Notes: a model not told the origin generated them from the letters alone. 64,000 bases of DNA from Branchiostoma floridae (GCF_000003815.2 NC_049990.1:924830-988829); one strand, 5' to 3'; counted from the first letter of the stretch, positions 42,721 through 54,610 are shown. Made by a program: numbers and translations.

Positions 42721-42966
42721 ACTGGTGTGTAGGGTGCGGCCGTCGGTAGCTGGTCCGTGATGGCTCAGGCTGTTGTTGTGTAGGGTGCGGCCGTCGGTAG
42801 CTGGTCCGTAATGGCTCAGGCTGTTGTTGTGTAGGGTGCGGCCGTCGGTAGCTGGTCCGTGATGGCTCAGGCTGTTGTTGTGTAGGGTGCGGCCGTCGGT
42901 AGCTGGTCCGTGATGGCTCAGGCTGTTGTTGTGCAGGCTGCGGCCGTCGGTAGCTGGTCCGTAATG
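42721..42966. repeat. 51-bp minisatellite, about 5 copies (unit 3)
   Basis: Same repeat as in units 1 and 2; shortest array. Confidence 0.9.
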
Positions 42967-43106
42967 CCGTGTGGTAAACAACTCGTGATTAGTCTTTCTT
43001 ACAGGGCGGGGCTGATTGTCTGAAGCTGGATATTTATATTAAGATTAATGTTCATGATGTAAAATGAAATCATGATGCAGGTTTTATAATACACGTCAGA
43101 TCAAAG

Positions 43107-43112
43107 TTTATT
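43107..43112 (-). promoter_or_regulatory. Candidate polyadenylation signal AATAAA for RTK D
   Basis: AATAAA on the minus strand about 610 bases beyond the stop, in the same context as the B and C copies. Confidence 0.4.
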
Positions 43113-43725
43113 GCACCCGTCACGGGTTTAATGTAAGGAAAGGCGTTGTATACGGTCGACTACTGGCTGCTAAGATTAATCTTGTTCAGTACTACTATTC
43201 AAAGCTACATTAAGTATTCAAAGCATTTTAATAGAAGAAATAACGAGAGTTCAACGGTCTCATACCTTCACCGATTAATTACAACATCAGTGAAAAATAG
43301 ACACAGCACTGGATTCAAACTGCAAATTGACTTTAGACATAATACGGAAGAAGGAATGATGTGTTAAGTTATATATTTTTTTTTAAATTGGGAAATCATG
43401 TTGCAAAGCATCTCTAGTACCCTCCACATTTTTGTATGCTTATCATTGACTAATTAAGCTTGTAACATGTACATAGCTACATCTTAATACTCAAGCCATC
43501 ACAGCGACCCATCAAACTGTTACTGTAGGAATTAGTAGATTGCAAAGTAAGCAAGATTCTGTACAGCTAGCTCTCAATTCAAACTTAGTAATGGCCTCAA
43601 AACAATGCTCAGTGATTAAAATATCAACACAAGCACTAAACACACGACTAAGATTCTACAAAAATACTAAGAATAGCAAACAAAAGCTTCATATTTTCTT
43701 TTACAAGATTCCACACCGAGAAAAA

Positions 43726-46700
43726 CTACACCACGGTCTCCATTTCAATGACGTCATGTGGAAGCAGTGCACGTCTCAGTTGCAGCAGCCTCTCTACTAT
43801 CTCTTCCGGAGTCGGTCTGGAATCTGCAACGTCGCGCCAACACGACCTCATCAGTCGGTACAGGTCCTCTGGACATCCTGGCGGCTTCTCCAAGCGTATT
43901 CCTTGCCTCAGAATCCCCACCATCTGAAGAAAGCTCAGCTGCATCCTGCCATCGTAGCACGGATCTTTCCCCAGCGTGGTGATCTCCCACAGCAGCACGC
44001 CGAAGGACCAGACGTCACTCTGACAGGTGTACTCGCCGGTCTCGATGGACTCCAGCGCCATCCACTTCAGCGGAAGGAGTTCGTCAACGCCTGGACGGTT
44101 GCATCGGACATACTGATTAGCGGCGTAGACATCTCTGGCCAGTCCAAAGTCAGCCAACTTGGCCACGTCATCGGCAGTGATGAGGACGTTGCGAGCGGCC
44201 ACGTCACGATGGGCGATTCTCAAGCGTTCCAGTTCTTGTAGAGCTCGTGCTATGTGGACTGCGTATCCAAGAAGGCTGCCCAGTAGACCATCCTCGTTGA
44301 CGTTTATTATTCGTCGTAGGAAACCCAAGAGATCACCTTTTGGGGCATATTCCAGAAGAATGTACTTCTCTGCAGACTTGGTGATGAGCCCTACAAGTCG
44401 AACAATGTTGGACTCACGACAATCGCCATCTCGTTGTTGGTGCACAGCTACCAAAATGGCGGCTTCTCTGTAGAAGTCTCGGTAGGACTGTGAGTCCTCG
44501 ACGCGAGCTGTCTTGGCGGCAACGGCGAGCTCTCCCTCAGGTGTGCGCAGATTTCCTTTTCTGACCAGTCCAAACATTCCTTCTCCTATCAGTGGACCAG
44601 GAGTAAGATGGCGGATCTTCTTCTCCCAACGTCCCAGCCAGCCCGGCTGTAGGCTCTGTGCTAGATCCTGCTCCATTCTCCTCAGCTCGAAAAGTATCTT
44701 GTCCTCGTCACCTGTGTCAGGTGCGGAGCAAGCCAGAATGCCTGTTTTATAGAGTATGGTCATCACTATGGCAACAAGTAAGACTAAGGAGCCCAGTGGA
44801 ACTAAACTTTCGAGCAGCGGTTCATCTCTGCTTGTTTGCCATTGGTCACAGTCCCGTCCCGTCCATGGCGTCACACATGCGCAGCTGCCGTCCACGTTGC
44901 TACATGTGGCATTGTTCTTACAGGCACAAATCTGCCGACATCTCCAACCGAACCGACCGTTATTACACGGTTTGCTACAATCCATTCCGTACCATCCGGC
45001 TTCGCATTCACACCTGCCATCGTTTTTGTCACAGGTCGCCCCATTTTGACAGGCACAGTTCATTGCACAGTCTTGACCGTATGTGCCATGGGGACATTTT
45101 GTCTGACACCTGGTTCCTGTCCATCCCGGCGGACAGACACAACCAGCCCAGCGGTCACAGCTGGCACCTTGTAGACAACCACACACTTCATCACACCGGG
45201 CACCTTTTGTGTCTGGAGCACAGTTGGTAACTTTTAGCACAAACGTGGTATTGAGTGTGTTTCCCCGGGTGTCTCGGACCTGGCAGGTGTATGGTCCGTT
45301 GTTGGTTGGTTGTATGTTCGGAACCACAAAGCCTGTCTCATTTACACCAAACCCAACTTTCTCTGCCTTATTTGGAAGTATAACTGACAGGTATACAACA
45401 TCGACATGGTGTGTCTTGCAATGAAACGTGACATTTGCGGAAATGTAGATATCGCGAGGGTCGCTAGGTGTCGTCGTGATGGAGACGTCCTGTTTGGGAA
45501 TGTCACAGGCCACACCATTCCAGCCGGGCGGACATTTGCAGGCACCGTTAAACCCGTGGCAGCGGGCGCCGTTCTTGCAGATGCAGGTTTTGTGGCAAAG
45601 TAAACCGTATTTTCCAACTGGGCAGCCCACTGGGTTTATTTGCAGGTCCAGATATTCAATATTTGCCATTGGCTTTAATTTTGCATCAGCCTCTACGATT
45701 GTTGTTAATCTGATTGGTGCAGTTGGAACTTCGCAGCTGTAGAGCGTTTCTTTTGTTGTAGGATATTCCCAAGAAACCATTATGAAAAATTGGAGATCTT
45801 TATTATCTAGGACAGAGTCTGGAACAAATTTTCCTAAGTAATTAAGTCTTGACTCGTCGTCGTGATCCCTGTTCCTGTACAAGTGAAAGGAAATGTTTGG
45901 NNNNNNNNNNNNNNNNNNNNNNNNNNNNNNNNNNNNNNNNNNNNNNNNNNNNNNNNNNNNNNNNNNNNNNNNNNNNNNNNNNNNNNNNNNNNNNNNNNNN
46001 NNNNNNNNNNNNNNNNNNNNNNNNNNNNNNNNNNNNNNNNNNNNNNNNNNNNNNNNNNNNNNNNNNNNNNNNNNNNNNNNNNNNNNNNNNNNNNNNNNNN
46101 NNNNNNNNNNNNNNNNNNNNNNNNNNNNNNNNNNNTAGTCTTGACTCGTCGTCGTGATCCCTGTTCCTGTACAAGTGAAAGGAAATGTTTGGTAGTTCAG
46201 AATTCGAACGTGCAGTGCATGTAACTTGACGGAATCCTCTGTCCCATATCTCTATTAAATCTGCCAAATGAGGAATGTATCTAGTGTACGAAACTAAGCG
46301 AATGTTACAGTCGCTGTTGTCCATGTGCACCATCCACGGAAGATAATTTGTTGCGTCGACGTCGGTCACTTTGCTGTGTGTCCCACTGCTAAAGAAAACA
46401 TCTCCGATTGTCGTCACGAATTCCCCTGATACAGTTACACTGTATAGTAAATCTTCTGTGTCACCGTTCCGGTTGACCGGAGTTTCACACGTCTCGTTAT
46501 ACACAGGAGGATAGCCCGAGACGTCACTCAACTCTACCTTAACTCTCGTGTTGTGGACTCCACTGCGGATTGTCAGCAGATATGTCGACTGTACTGACCA
46601 GTCCAGCGGGTTGGCGACCACGATAGTGCAGTTCTTCGTCACATTAAAGCGGCCGTACGGATCTCCCTCCATTTTGGCACACGGAAGTTCCGCTTTTTCT

Positions 46701-46855
46701 CCGGCCTGGGTCCCTTGTAGGCTGAAAATGGTCTCCCCAACAGCGACGTTTTCTGGTACGGAAACGCTGAACTCCTGGGCCCCAGCAGAACAAAGAAGGT
46801 TGACAGAAACAACCAAGAAACATACAGCAAGTATTCCCTTCATGTTTACTGCCAT
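43726..46855 (-). CDS. Receptor tyrosine kinase D, single exon, gap is an assembly artefact
   Basis: Same architecture as C. I chose the Met at 46855 (MAVNMKG; the Met at 46843 is equally possible) because a signal peptide follows (ILAVCFLVVSVNLLCSAGA); the open frame runs further upstream without a leader. The 235-N gap (45901-46135) lies in the variable segment, but the same 59 bases occur on both sides of it, so the contigs overlap and the protein continues unbroken, giving about 940 residues. The kinase is complete (HRDVAARN, DFG), with activation loop VYAANQY instead of VYATTQY. Ends ETVV. Its signal peptide and 5' flank differ from A-C. It is the promoter-side neighbour of RTK E. Confidence 0.92.
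45901..46135. other. Spurious assembly gap (235 N) flanked by duplicated sequence
   Basis: 45842-45900 and 46137-46195 are the same sequence (CTTGACTCGTCGTCGTGATC onwards). Two contigs overlap here and should be merged; one copy and the gap are not real. Confidence 0.85.
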
Positions 46856-47819
46856 AATTCCCCGTCCACTTGTATATCTTTGGCGTTGAAAACAGACCCC
46901 AGAGTTAATGGACGGGTTCTCACTCCACTTCCTCGTTCCTGTTGTTGCTTGAAGTTTCGGGTCAGTGCGTGCAAAATCACGATCTCGGGTGTCACCTATC
47001 TCTGACAAATGTAAAGAATTAGCTCATTATCTTGTTTGTTTGAACCTTTATTTTTTCATAAAAGCTCAAATCGGCCTGCAGGCCTTGGTCTTCGCATCTA
47101 AAGCAACATAACTTCGCATTCCTTCTGGAGCTGCACTTTTTTTAAAGTGTCATTGTGTGGTTTAAAATAGGTGCAATACTGGAAAGGCGTGCCAAATATC
47201 TTGCAAAAGTATACATATATAACGCTGAGAATAGGCCTGATCCTAACCTCTGCTTGGAGATGGTCGAAATTTATCAGTAGGTAGACAAAGGTTGTCTGAG
47301 TGTTTAAGACTATCTTTTAGCGTATCACATTGAAAACATGGGAAACTAAAACCCATATTATGACAATTTATGACAGTCGTTTGATATCATGATACGCAAA
47401 AAAATCAGCAACGATGTTTCCTCTTCCGCCCATTGTGACACTGGATAAAACCCCTGACGTCACAGTTATTTCTGTTGCTGCCTTTTGAGGGGATCTCCGG
47501 AACAGTGTTGGAAAGGGGATCTCCCGTGTAATGTTGGGAGTGTACATTTCCTGCACAGTGTCACGCTCTGAAGGATAACCGCGTCGAATCTCAATTCGAT
47601 TAATTCAATCTCAAAAGTCCCTTTGTAATATCTGTGACTGAACAAATAACTGTACGTGGCCTTGCGTAGTTCCTCTCCTGTATAGCAGAATTATTTAAAT
47701 GTTTCACAAACAGCACTTCAGTACTGCCGCGGGGTTATGTGCAATTTCTCAGAACCTCTTGATGAGGAAGTGCACCGTGAATCCCTTCGTATTGTTAGTA
47801 TGCATCTATTGATGATTAT

Positions 47820-48243
47820 ACAAACAAGTGTGTACGGGTTGTGACGGAACAAGCAGTATGCAGTGTCACGTAGTTCCTCTTTTGTAGAGCAGAAGTTGTT
47901 TAAAGTTTCGAAAAGAACTTAAGTGTTAGCTACGTTAACAGTACTTCAGGGTACTAGTATACAAACAAGTGTGTACGGGTTGTGACGGAACAAGCAGTAT
48001 GCAGTGTCACGTAGTTCCTCTTTTGTAGAGCAGAAGTTGTTTAAAGTTTCGAAAAGAACTTAAGTGTTAGCTACGTTAACAGTACTTCAGGGTACTAGTA
48101 TACAAACAAGTGTGTACGGGTTGTGACGGAACAAGCAGTATGTAGTGTCACGTAGTTCCTCTTTTGTAGAGCAGAAGTCGTTTAAAGTTTCGAAAAGAAC
48201 TCAAGTGTTAGCTATAGCTACGTTAACAGTAATTCAGGGTAAT
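47820..48243. repeat. 141-bp tandem repeat, three copies
   Basis: Units start at about 47820, 47961 and 48102 with ACAAACAAGTGTGTACGGGT. The first two are practically identical, the third slightly diverged with a short internal duplication (TAGCTATAGCTACG). It lies between the divergent RTK promoters. Confidence 0.93.
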
Positions 48244-48833
48244 TCAAACATTATACAGGAACCCCTGATGAGGAACTTTATTTGTTATAAAACTCTTGCA
48301 GACATTCTTCTATTAGGTATTACCTACACTTTAATAGTGCGCCCAAAAGCAGTTACTCAAGCAAAAGCATATGGTTTTGGAAACTGTCGGACGTTTCAGA
48401 CAGCCTTCCGGTGTCATTCTTCATAGGATATAAAAGCTCTCTTAAACAAAGATCTCTCCAGTATGGCAGGCGAAAGACACCGGATGGTTGTCTGAAAGGT
48501 CTGATCCTAATAATCAGTAACTGCTTTCTGGCATATCGTTTTACCTGGATGTCTCACCTTTATCGGCGTACTTTAATACTGGTCCTGCTCTCGACTTGTT
48601 AGATAACTAAAGCAAACTGGTCGAGACAGGTAGTCCATTTACTTTAGGTCAGAAGTTGTTAAAAGAACTTATTTCAGTTTTTTGGAAACTGCACTTTAGT
48701 ACAGCCAAGGGATAATTTGTGATTCATACAGGATCTTCTGAAGAGGAAGTGAATTGTAAATCTCTTTGTACTATGGACAGACAGACATCTATTAATGATT
48801 AAAAACTTAATTGCAGGTTCCTCATTCCAGGTG

Positions 48834-48840
48834 TATAAAA
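48834..48840 (+). promoter_or_regulatory. TATA-like box upstream of RTK E
   Basis: TATAAAA 82 bases before the chosen start codon, with an initiator-like TCAGATC about 30 bases downstream of it. Confidence 0.5.
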
Positions 48841-48921
48841 ACACGACCATATAAGGAAGTTAGTCAGATCTTCAGGCAGGCAAACTTCTGGCGAGTACAT
48901 AGGAAAAACGTCCAACAAAAC

Positions 48922-51615
48922 ATGGCGACTAGTTTTCAGGCATTACTTGTTGCAACATGCTGCTTTCAATTGTACTTTTGCGTCTCAACTGGAATACCCG
49001 GCTTTGCCGTTTCCATTCCTAACTTTAACGTTTCCGTACCAGAAAACGTCGCTGTTGGGGAGACCATTTTCAGCCTACCAGGGACCCGGGCTGGAGAAAA
49101 AGCGGAACTTCCGTGTGCCAAAATGGAGGGAGATCCGTACGGCCGCTTTAATGTGACGAAGAACTGCACTATTGTGGTCGCCAACCCGCTGGACTGGTCA
49201 GTACAGTCGGCATATCTGCTGACAATCCGCAGTGGAGTCCACAACACGAGAGTTAAGGTAGAGTTGAGTGACGTTGAGGACTATCCTCCTGTGTATAACG
49301 AGACGTGTGAGACTCCGGTCAGACCTGAAAGTGAAATGGGAGATTTACTATATCGATTACAGATGAGTTTAGAGGTAGTGACGACAGATGGAGACATAAT
49401 ATCTGGTAGTCAGGTGTATAGCAACACCTCTGACCTCTGGAAGGTCAAACCTCCTGCTGAATGGCAGGTTCAAACAGACAACGACCATTGTAAAGTCCGT
49501 ATCATTTCGTATGACACTAACGCGGATATTCAGGACTCATTGGACGACCTGTGGAACAAAGATATATTCCAGTTGATGTGTACCTCTGATTCTGAGCTAT
49601 CGAGTATTTTCATTGATTTGTATGATCTCAAAAATTGGGAACCCGGGCTTGGCCCATTGAGAAAATATGTTCCCGAATCCTGGACAGATGACAACAGAAA
49701 TCTCGGCATCGTCCTAATGTGGTCCTGGTCATTTCCTACAACAAGAACAAAATCATTTTCTTGCGACGTGCCACAAGACATAAAATTTACGATCAGGAAT
49801 CGCCCAATATTAATGGCAATCGAGGCATATATCCAATATCTGGAGATAGACCTAGAGCCAATGGGCTGTCCACTTGGAAAATATGGTTTTCGTTGTCACA
49901 AAACCTGCATCGNNNNNNNNNNNNNNNNNNNNNNNNNNNNNNNNNNNNNNNNNNNNNNNNNNNNNNNNNNNNNNNNNNNNNNNNNNNNNNNNNNNNNNNN
50001 NNNNNNNNNNNNTCCAAACATACAACCAACCAACAACGGACCATACACCTGCCAGGTCCGAGACACCCGGAGAAACACACTCAACACCACGTTTGTGCTC
50101 AATGTTACCAACTGTGCCACGGCTCCAGGCACAAAAGGTGCCCGGTGTGATGAAGTGTGTGGTTGCCTACAAGGTGCCAGCTGTGACCGCTGGGCTGGTT
50201 GTGTCTGTCCGCCGGGATGGACAGGAACCAGGTGTCAGACCAAATGTCTGGAGGGCACGTACGGTCAAGACTGTGCAAGGAACTGTACCTGTCAAAATGA
50301 GGCGAGCTGTAGCTCTAGCGACGGCATCTGTGACTGCACTGCTGGATGGTACGGAAGGAATTGTAGCAAACCCTGTAAAGATGGTCGCTTCGGTTTGCAA
50401 TGTCAGCAGGTTTGTACATGTAAGAACAGTGCTGTGTGTAGCAACGTGGACGGCAGCTGTGAATGTGTGACGCCATGGACGGGACAGGACTGTGACCAAT
50501 TGGAGACAAGCAGAGATGAAGCGCTGCTCGAAAGCCTGGTCCCACTGGGCTCCTTAGTCTTACTTGTTGCCATAGTGATGGCCATACTCTACAAAATGCG
50601 AGTTCTGGCTTGCTCCGTGCCCGACATAAGCGAGGAAGACAAGATACTTTTCGAGCTGAGGAGAATGGAGCAGGATCTAGCACAGAGTCTACAGCCGGGC
50701 TGGCTGGGACGTTGGGAGAAGAAGATCAAACATCTTACTCCTGGTCCACTGATAGGAGAAGGAATGTTTGGACTAATCAGAAAAGGAAAACTGCGCACAC
50801 CTAAGGGAGAGCTCACCATTGCCGCCAAGACAGTTCGCGTCGAGGATTCACAGTCTTATCGAGACTTCTACAGAGAAGCAGCCATTTTGGTAGCTGTGCA
50901 CCAACAGCGAGATGGCGATTGTCGTGAGTCCAACATTGTTCGACTTTTCGGGCTCATCACCAAGTCTGCGGAGAAGTACATTCTTCTGGAATATGCCCCC
51001 AAAGGTGACCTCTTAGGTTTCCTACGACGATCTGGGAACATCAATGAGGAAGGCCTACTTGGAAACCTTCTTGGATACGCAGTCCACGTAGCACGAGCTC
51101 TACAAGAGCTGGAACGCTTGAGAATCGCCCATCGTGACGTGGCCGCTCGCAACGTCCTCATCAATGCCGATGACGTGGCCAAGTTGGCTGACTTTGGATT
51201 GGCTAGAGATGTCTACGCCACTACTCAGTATGTTCGATGCAACCGGCCAGGCGTTGACGAACTCCTTCCGCTGAAGTGGATGGCGCTGGAGTCCATCGAG
51301 ACCGGCGAGTACACCTGTCAGAGTGACGTCTGGTCCTTCGGCGTGCTGCTGTGGGAGATCGCCACGCTGGGGAAAGATCCGTGCTACGACGGCAGGATGC
51401 AGCTGAGCTTTCTTCAGATGGTGGGGATTCTGAGGCAAGGAATACGGTTGGAGAGGCCGCCGGGATGTCCAGAGGACCTGTACCGACTGATGAGGTCGTG
51501 TTGGCGCGACGTTCCAGATACCAGACCGACTCCGGAAGGGATAGAAGAGAGGCTGCTGCAACTGGGACGTGCCCTGCTTCCATATGACGTCATTGAAATG
51601 GAGACTGTTTTGTGA
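48922..51615 (+). CDS. Receptor tyrosine kinase E, inverted copy with a third ectodomain type
   Basis: Only RTK on the plus strand. The start ATG at 48922 (AACATGG context) is preferred over an in-frame ATG at 48811, because it opens a signal peptide and lies below the TATA box. Order: cadherin-like domain (PEN, LDWS, DVEDYPP), a variable segment unlike both other types, EGF start (then a 100-N gap, 49913-50012), Ig-like domain, three EGF modules, transmembrane helix, kinase (GEGMFGLI, IAAK, HRDVAARN, DFG). By comparison with D the gap hides roughly 250 bases, not 100; the frame agrees by chance. It ends YDVIEMETVL, so it keeps a class I PDZ-like end and gains a Tyr that the other copies have as His. 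Confidence 0.93.
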   Translation: MATSFQALLVATCCFQLYFCVSTGIPGFAVSIPNFNVSVPENVAVGETIFSLPGTRAGEKAELPCAKMEGDPYGRFNVTKNCTIVVANPLDWSVQSAYLLTIRSGVHNTRVKVELSDVEDYPPVYNETCETPVRPESEMGDLLYRLQMSLEVVTTDGDIISGSQVYSNTSDLWKVKPPAEWQVQTDNDHCKVRIISYDTNADIQDSLDDLWNKDIFQLMCTSDSELSSIFIDLYDLKNWEPGLGPLRKYVPESWTDDNRNLGIVLMWSWSFPTTRTKSFSCDVPQDIKFTIRNRPILMAIEAYIQYLEIDLEPMGCPLGKYGFRCHKTCIXXXXXXXXXXXXXXXXXXXXXXXXXXXXXXXXXXPNIQPTNNGPYTCQVRDTRRNTLNTTFVLNVTNCATAPGTKGARCDEVCGCLQGASCDRWAGCVCPPGWTGTRCQTKCLEGTYGQDCARNCTCQNEASCSSSDGICDCTAGWYGRNCSKPCKDGRFGLQCQQVCTCKNSAVCSNVDGSCECVTPWTGQDCDQLETSRDEALLESLVPLGSLVLLVAIVMAILYKMRVLACSVPDISEEDKILFELRRMEQDLAQSLQPGWLGRWEKKIKHLTPGPLIGEGMFGLIRKGKLRTPKGELTIAAKTVRVEDSQSYRDFYREAAILVAVHQQRDGDCRESNIVRLFGLITKSAEKYILLEYAPKGDLLGFLRRSGNINEEGLLGNLLGYAVHVARALQELERLRIAHRDVAARNVLINADDVAKLADFGLARDVYATTQYVRCNRPGVDELLPLKWMALESIETGEYTCQSDVWSFGVLLWEIATLGKDPCYDGRMQLSFLQMVGILRQGIRLERPPGCPEDLYRLMRSCWRDVPDTRPTPEGIEERLLQLGRALLPYDVIEMETVL
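49913..50012. other. Assembly gap (100 N), about 250 bases missing
   Basis: The rest of the EGF module and the first half of the Ig-like domain, present in all other copies, are absent between the flanks. Confidence 0.85.
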
Positions 51616-52066
51616 CGTCAAACAATATTTAAAAATACTTTAGTAAATATTTAGAGGCACTGAATTCTTTGAAGTCAATTTTTCTGTTGTATGAAAGAAT
51701 CATTTTGTCTTGTGTTAGGATTAGAATTTATCTAAGTAGTTTCTTTAGTTTTAATATTTTATTTTACACTGTAAATTGTACCATAAGGAACGGATTGTGC
51801 TTTATGAATATATCAGAAAAGAGTTTCCATATTTTGAACATCTTATTGTAACGGATAAATTTCTATTTTTGATGCGCCTAGATAAACCCTGTATATTAAA
51901 CATTATTTGTTCCTATATCTACACCTGTACAAAGCAGCGAGAAGATGTCGACCATAATGTTAGCTTAGTACCTTCAATTAGTTAAATTGAATCTTGTTGT
52001 CCCTGCATATGTCTGTTATGTCTGTTATCTGTGACCTGTACCTAGCCCGTCGAGGCATGAATTTAC

Positions 52067-52072
52067 AATAAA
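52067..52072 (+). promoter_or_regulatory. Candidate polyadenylation signal AATAAA for RTK E
   Basis: AATAAA 450 bases after the stop. The preceding text (GACCTGTACCTAGCCCGTCG, then a TTATTAATATTAATAA tail) also resembles a LINE 3' end, so the signal may come from a retroelement. Confidence 0.4.
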
Positions 52073-53319
52073 TGTCTTTCATTATTAATATTAATAAACA
52101 ATAAGAACGAAGTAGGTAAATAGACAATATGGTATAATTAATCAGCTTTATTTCCTTTTAATCTGTACTGATTCATTCTTGCTCAAAAATAACCTCACGT
52201 ATCAACGTAAGCCTAGCAATGACACGAAAACTTTAATTTGCCAAAGTTGACATTCAAATACTCTACGAGAAAATAAAACCAAAAGTAATAATTACATCAC
52301 GGTCGACACTAAGTGCATATTTCACGTTGAATAGGGATGATAACTTTAATAGCGATTCTATCATATCAGTAAGTTAATTCTTCTAACAAAAACGCACTAA
52401 AATTGCATCAATCCGCATAACATTCATCTTTACACGCATTAGAAGGAAAAAAGTAGCATCTTTCAGATTAATGGTTCATTACACAAGAAATGCTACAAAA
52501 TTATCTCTCATACTTTTGTCTACAAGCGTTTCCTATGCTGTACAGATGAGAAAAATGATATGTTAAAACAAAGAGCTTTGAATGGTAATTAGACAAACAC
52601 TGAATAAAATCATTTACATACACAACGTTTGGTCGTATCCTCTAAATATTCATACATTTGCAAGATTTACAAAAAAGGCTAACAATTAATTGCACATACT
52701 TCTTATTCTCGTACCAGCAGATTGTCTTGCAGTTCATTTTAGTTCATTACGGTTCATTACTAATTCAACGGAAGTTTGCACAGCGTAACTAGAAGATACA
52801 GAAAGTCAAACACATAGGTATGAAGTTCCTTGGAACACATTTTTGGACTGAGAGCATCCACTGTAACACAGATGTGTCATAAAAACTTAAACAAAGATTA
52901 CATGATTGTGGTCCAATAAACCAGCATTGATGGCGGTTTTCTCAGTAGAACTTATAAATGTTTAACAACATCAGTGAAATATGGAAACTGCACGGAATCC
53001 AATCTTTAAGCATGCATTTAAGCATGCGTAAATATGACTTTAAAAAATGAAAGCAGTGCTTTACGTAATCTTTACGAATTACGAATTACAGAGCTGATTT
53101 ACCTGGTTGCTCTGACTTTTAGCTGATTAAGACTGCCATCTTTTGTTGTAAATTTGGGAGAACGATTAGCTTTTGCTGAATTTCCTATTGATAATTAGAA
53201 TCAGAAATGGACTAAAATCATTTCCAATTTGAAACTTTATCTCCATGCAATGTCGCTACAATCTATCAAAGTACTAAGCACTCATTAGTGGGAATCGAAT
53301 TGTTATAAATTATTTCCAA

Positions 53320-53715
53320 NNNNNNNNNNNNNNNNNNNNNNNNNNNNNNNNNNNNNNNNNNNNNNNNNNNNNNNNNNNNNNNNNNNNNNNNNNNNNNNNN
53401 NNNNNNNNNNNNNNNNNNNNNNNNNNNNNNNNNNNNNNNNNNNNNNNNNNNNNNNNNNNNNNNNNNNNNNNNNNNNNNNNNNNNNNNNNNNNNNNNNNNN
53501 NNNNNNNNNNNNNNNNNNNNNNNNNNNNNNNNNNNNNNNNNNNNNNNNNNNNNNNNNNNNNNNNNNNNNNNNNNNNNNNNNNNNNNNNNNNNNNNNNNNN
53601 NNNNNNNNNNNNNNNNNNNNNNNNNNNNNNNNNNNNNNNNNNNNNNNNNNNNNNNNNNNNNNNNNNNNNNNNNNNNNNNNNNNNNNNNNNNNNNNNNNNN
53701 NNNNNNNNNNNNNNN
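53320..53715. other. Assembly gap (396 N)
   Basis: Run of N in intergenic sequence. Confidence 1.
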
Positions 53716-54610
53716 AATGTAAAGAGTGTTTGCACACACGTGACACAACATAGTTCGCCATGATGGATGGCTAAATCTGGAGGTTAAATTTGAATGTATT
53801 AACTAATCACACCAGCGTTTACGTATGCAAATTTAAAGGTATGACTCTTCTTGGTTTAACCAACCAGTATGGTGTCTGTAACGTACAAACACGTGATTTA
53901 TCAAAAGTCATGATATGTTTTTAATCTGACCTAATCTGAGGTCAAGTTCAACAGCTTTTGCATCCTGATATGTCAAAGGTCAGGCATTCGGCCAATCGCA
54001 ACGTAACGATAAACTTAGTTTTGACCGGACGCTTAGGTCGCGTAATTGTGACATTCACGTAACAGCGTTTGATTTGCTCCTCAATCTTTTATAACAGACA
54101 ACCACCATAGGAGAAAATTTGGCAACAATTGATCAGAAACTGTGCCCGTCAATTGTAGAGAGTTATTGCCGAACAACATGAATATTCGTAGTTTTTTTCT
54201 TATTATCAGATCTTAAACGTTTGGAGGATGCCACACTTGCAATCAGAATTGATGCTACAGCCGTCGTTTCAACGTGGAACTAAATCTTCTTGGAAAATCT
54301 TGCATTGCAGCATACTCTATTGAGGCACGATCGGGTCCATATATCAGAACAGGCGGCACTTAGAAGGTTTTGTAGAAATCTCTGAAGATTGCACCATAAA
54401 TTTCCTCTGTACGAAATATTTACATTATCTTCTTACCTGATTCCTTCTCTAAAACATTAAGACTCTCAATCCGTTATTCTTTGTCATATTGACACGTAAC
54501 TGCGGTTTGATACGATGGTAATTCAATTGGTCCCCTTAATATTTCATCAATAAAATTTTCTACAGCAAAAGAAAGAACCTGCAACAACAGTACCTACTGT
54601 ACATCTTGAA

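Larger units (their letters stand above)
31290..43725 (-). repeat. Segmental duplication unit 3 (RTK C + LRR C)
   Basis: Third tandem unit, most compact of the three. It shares the TTAACCCTC element and the LRR ectodomain type with unit 1 and the RTK variable segment type with unit 2. Unit-specific are the 35501-35764 insertion and the longest TA run. Confidence 0.85.
46856..48921. promoter_or_regulatory. Head-to-head intergenic region of RTK D and RTK E
   Basis: About 2 kb between divergent start codons, so it must hold both promoters. It contains the 141-bp tandem repeat and a TATA-like box before E. No coding sequence supported. Confidence 0.6.

Noticed and set aside
47820-48243. CRISPR-like array
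   Set aside because: The 141-bp units are contiguous direct repeats with no spacers, in an animal genome.
48145-48602. Small plus-strand frames upstream of RTK E
   Set aside because: No signal, domain or conservation; they start in the 141-bp repeats.
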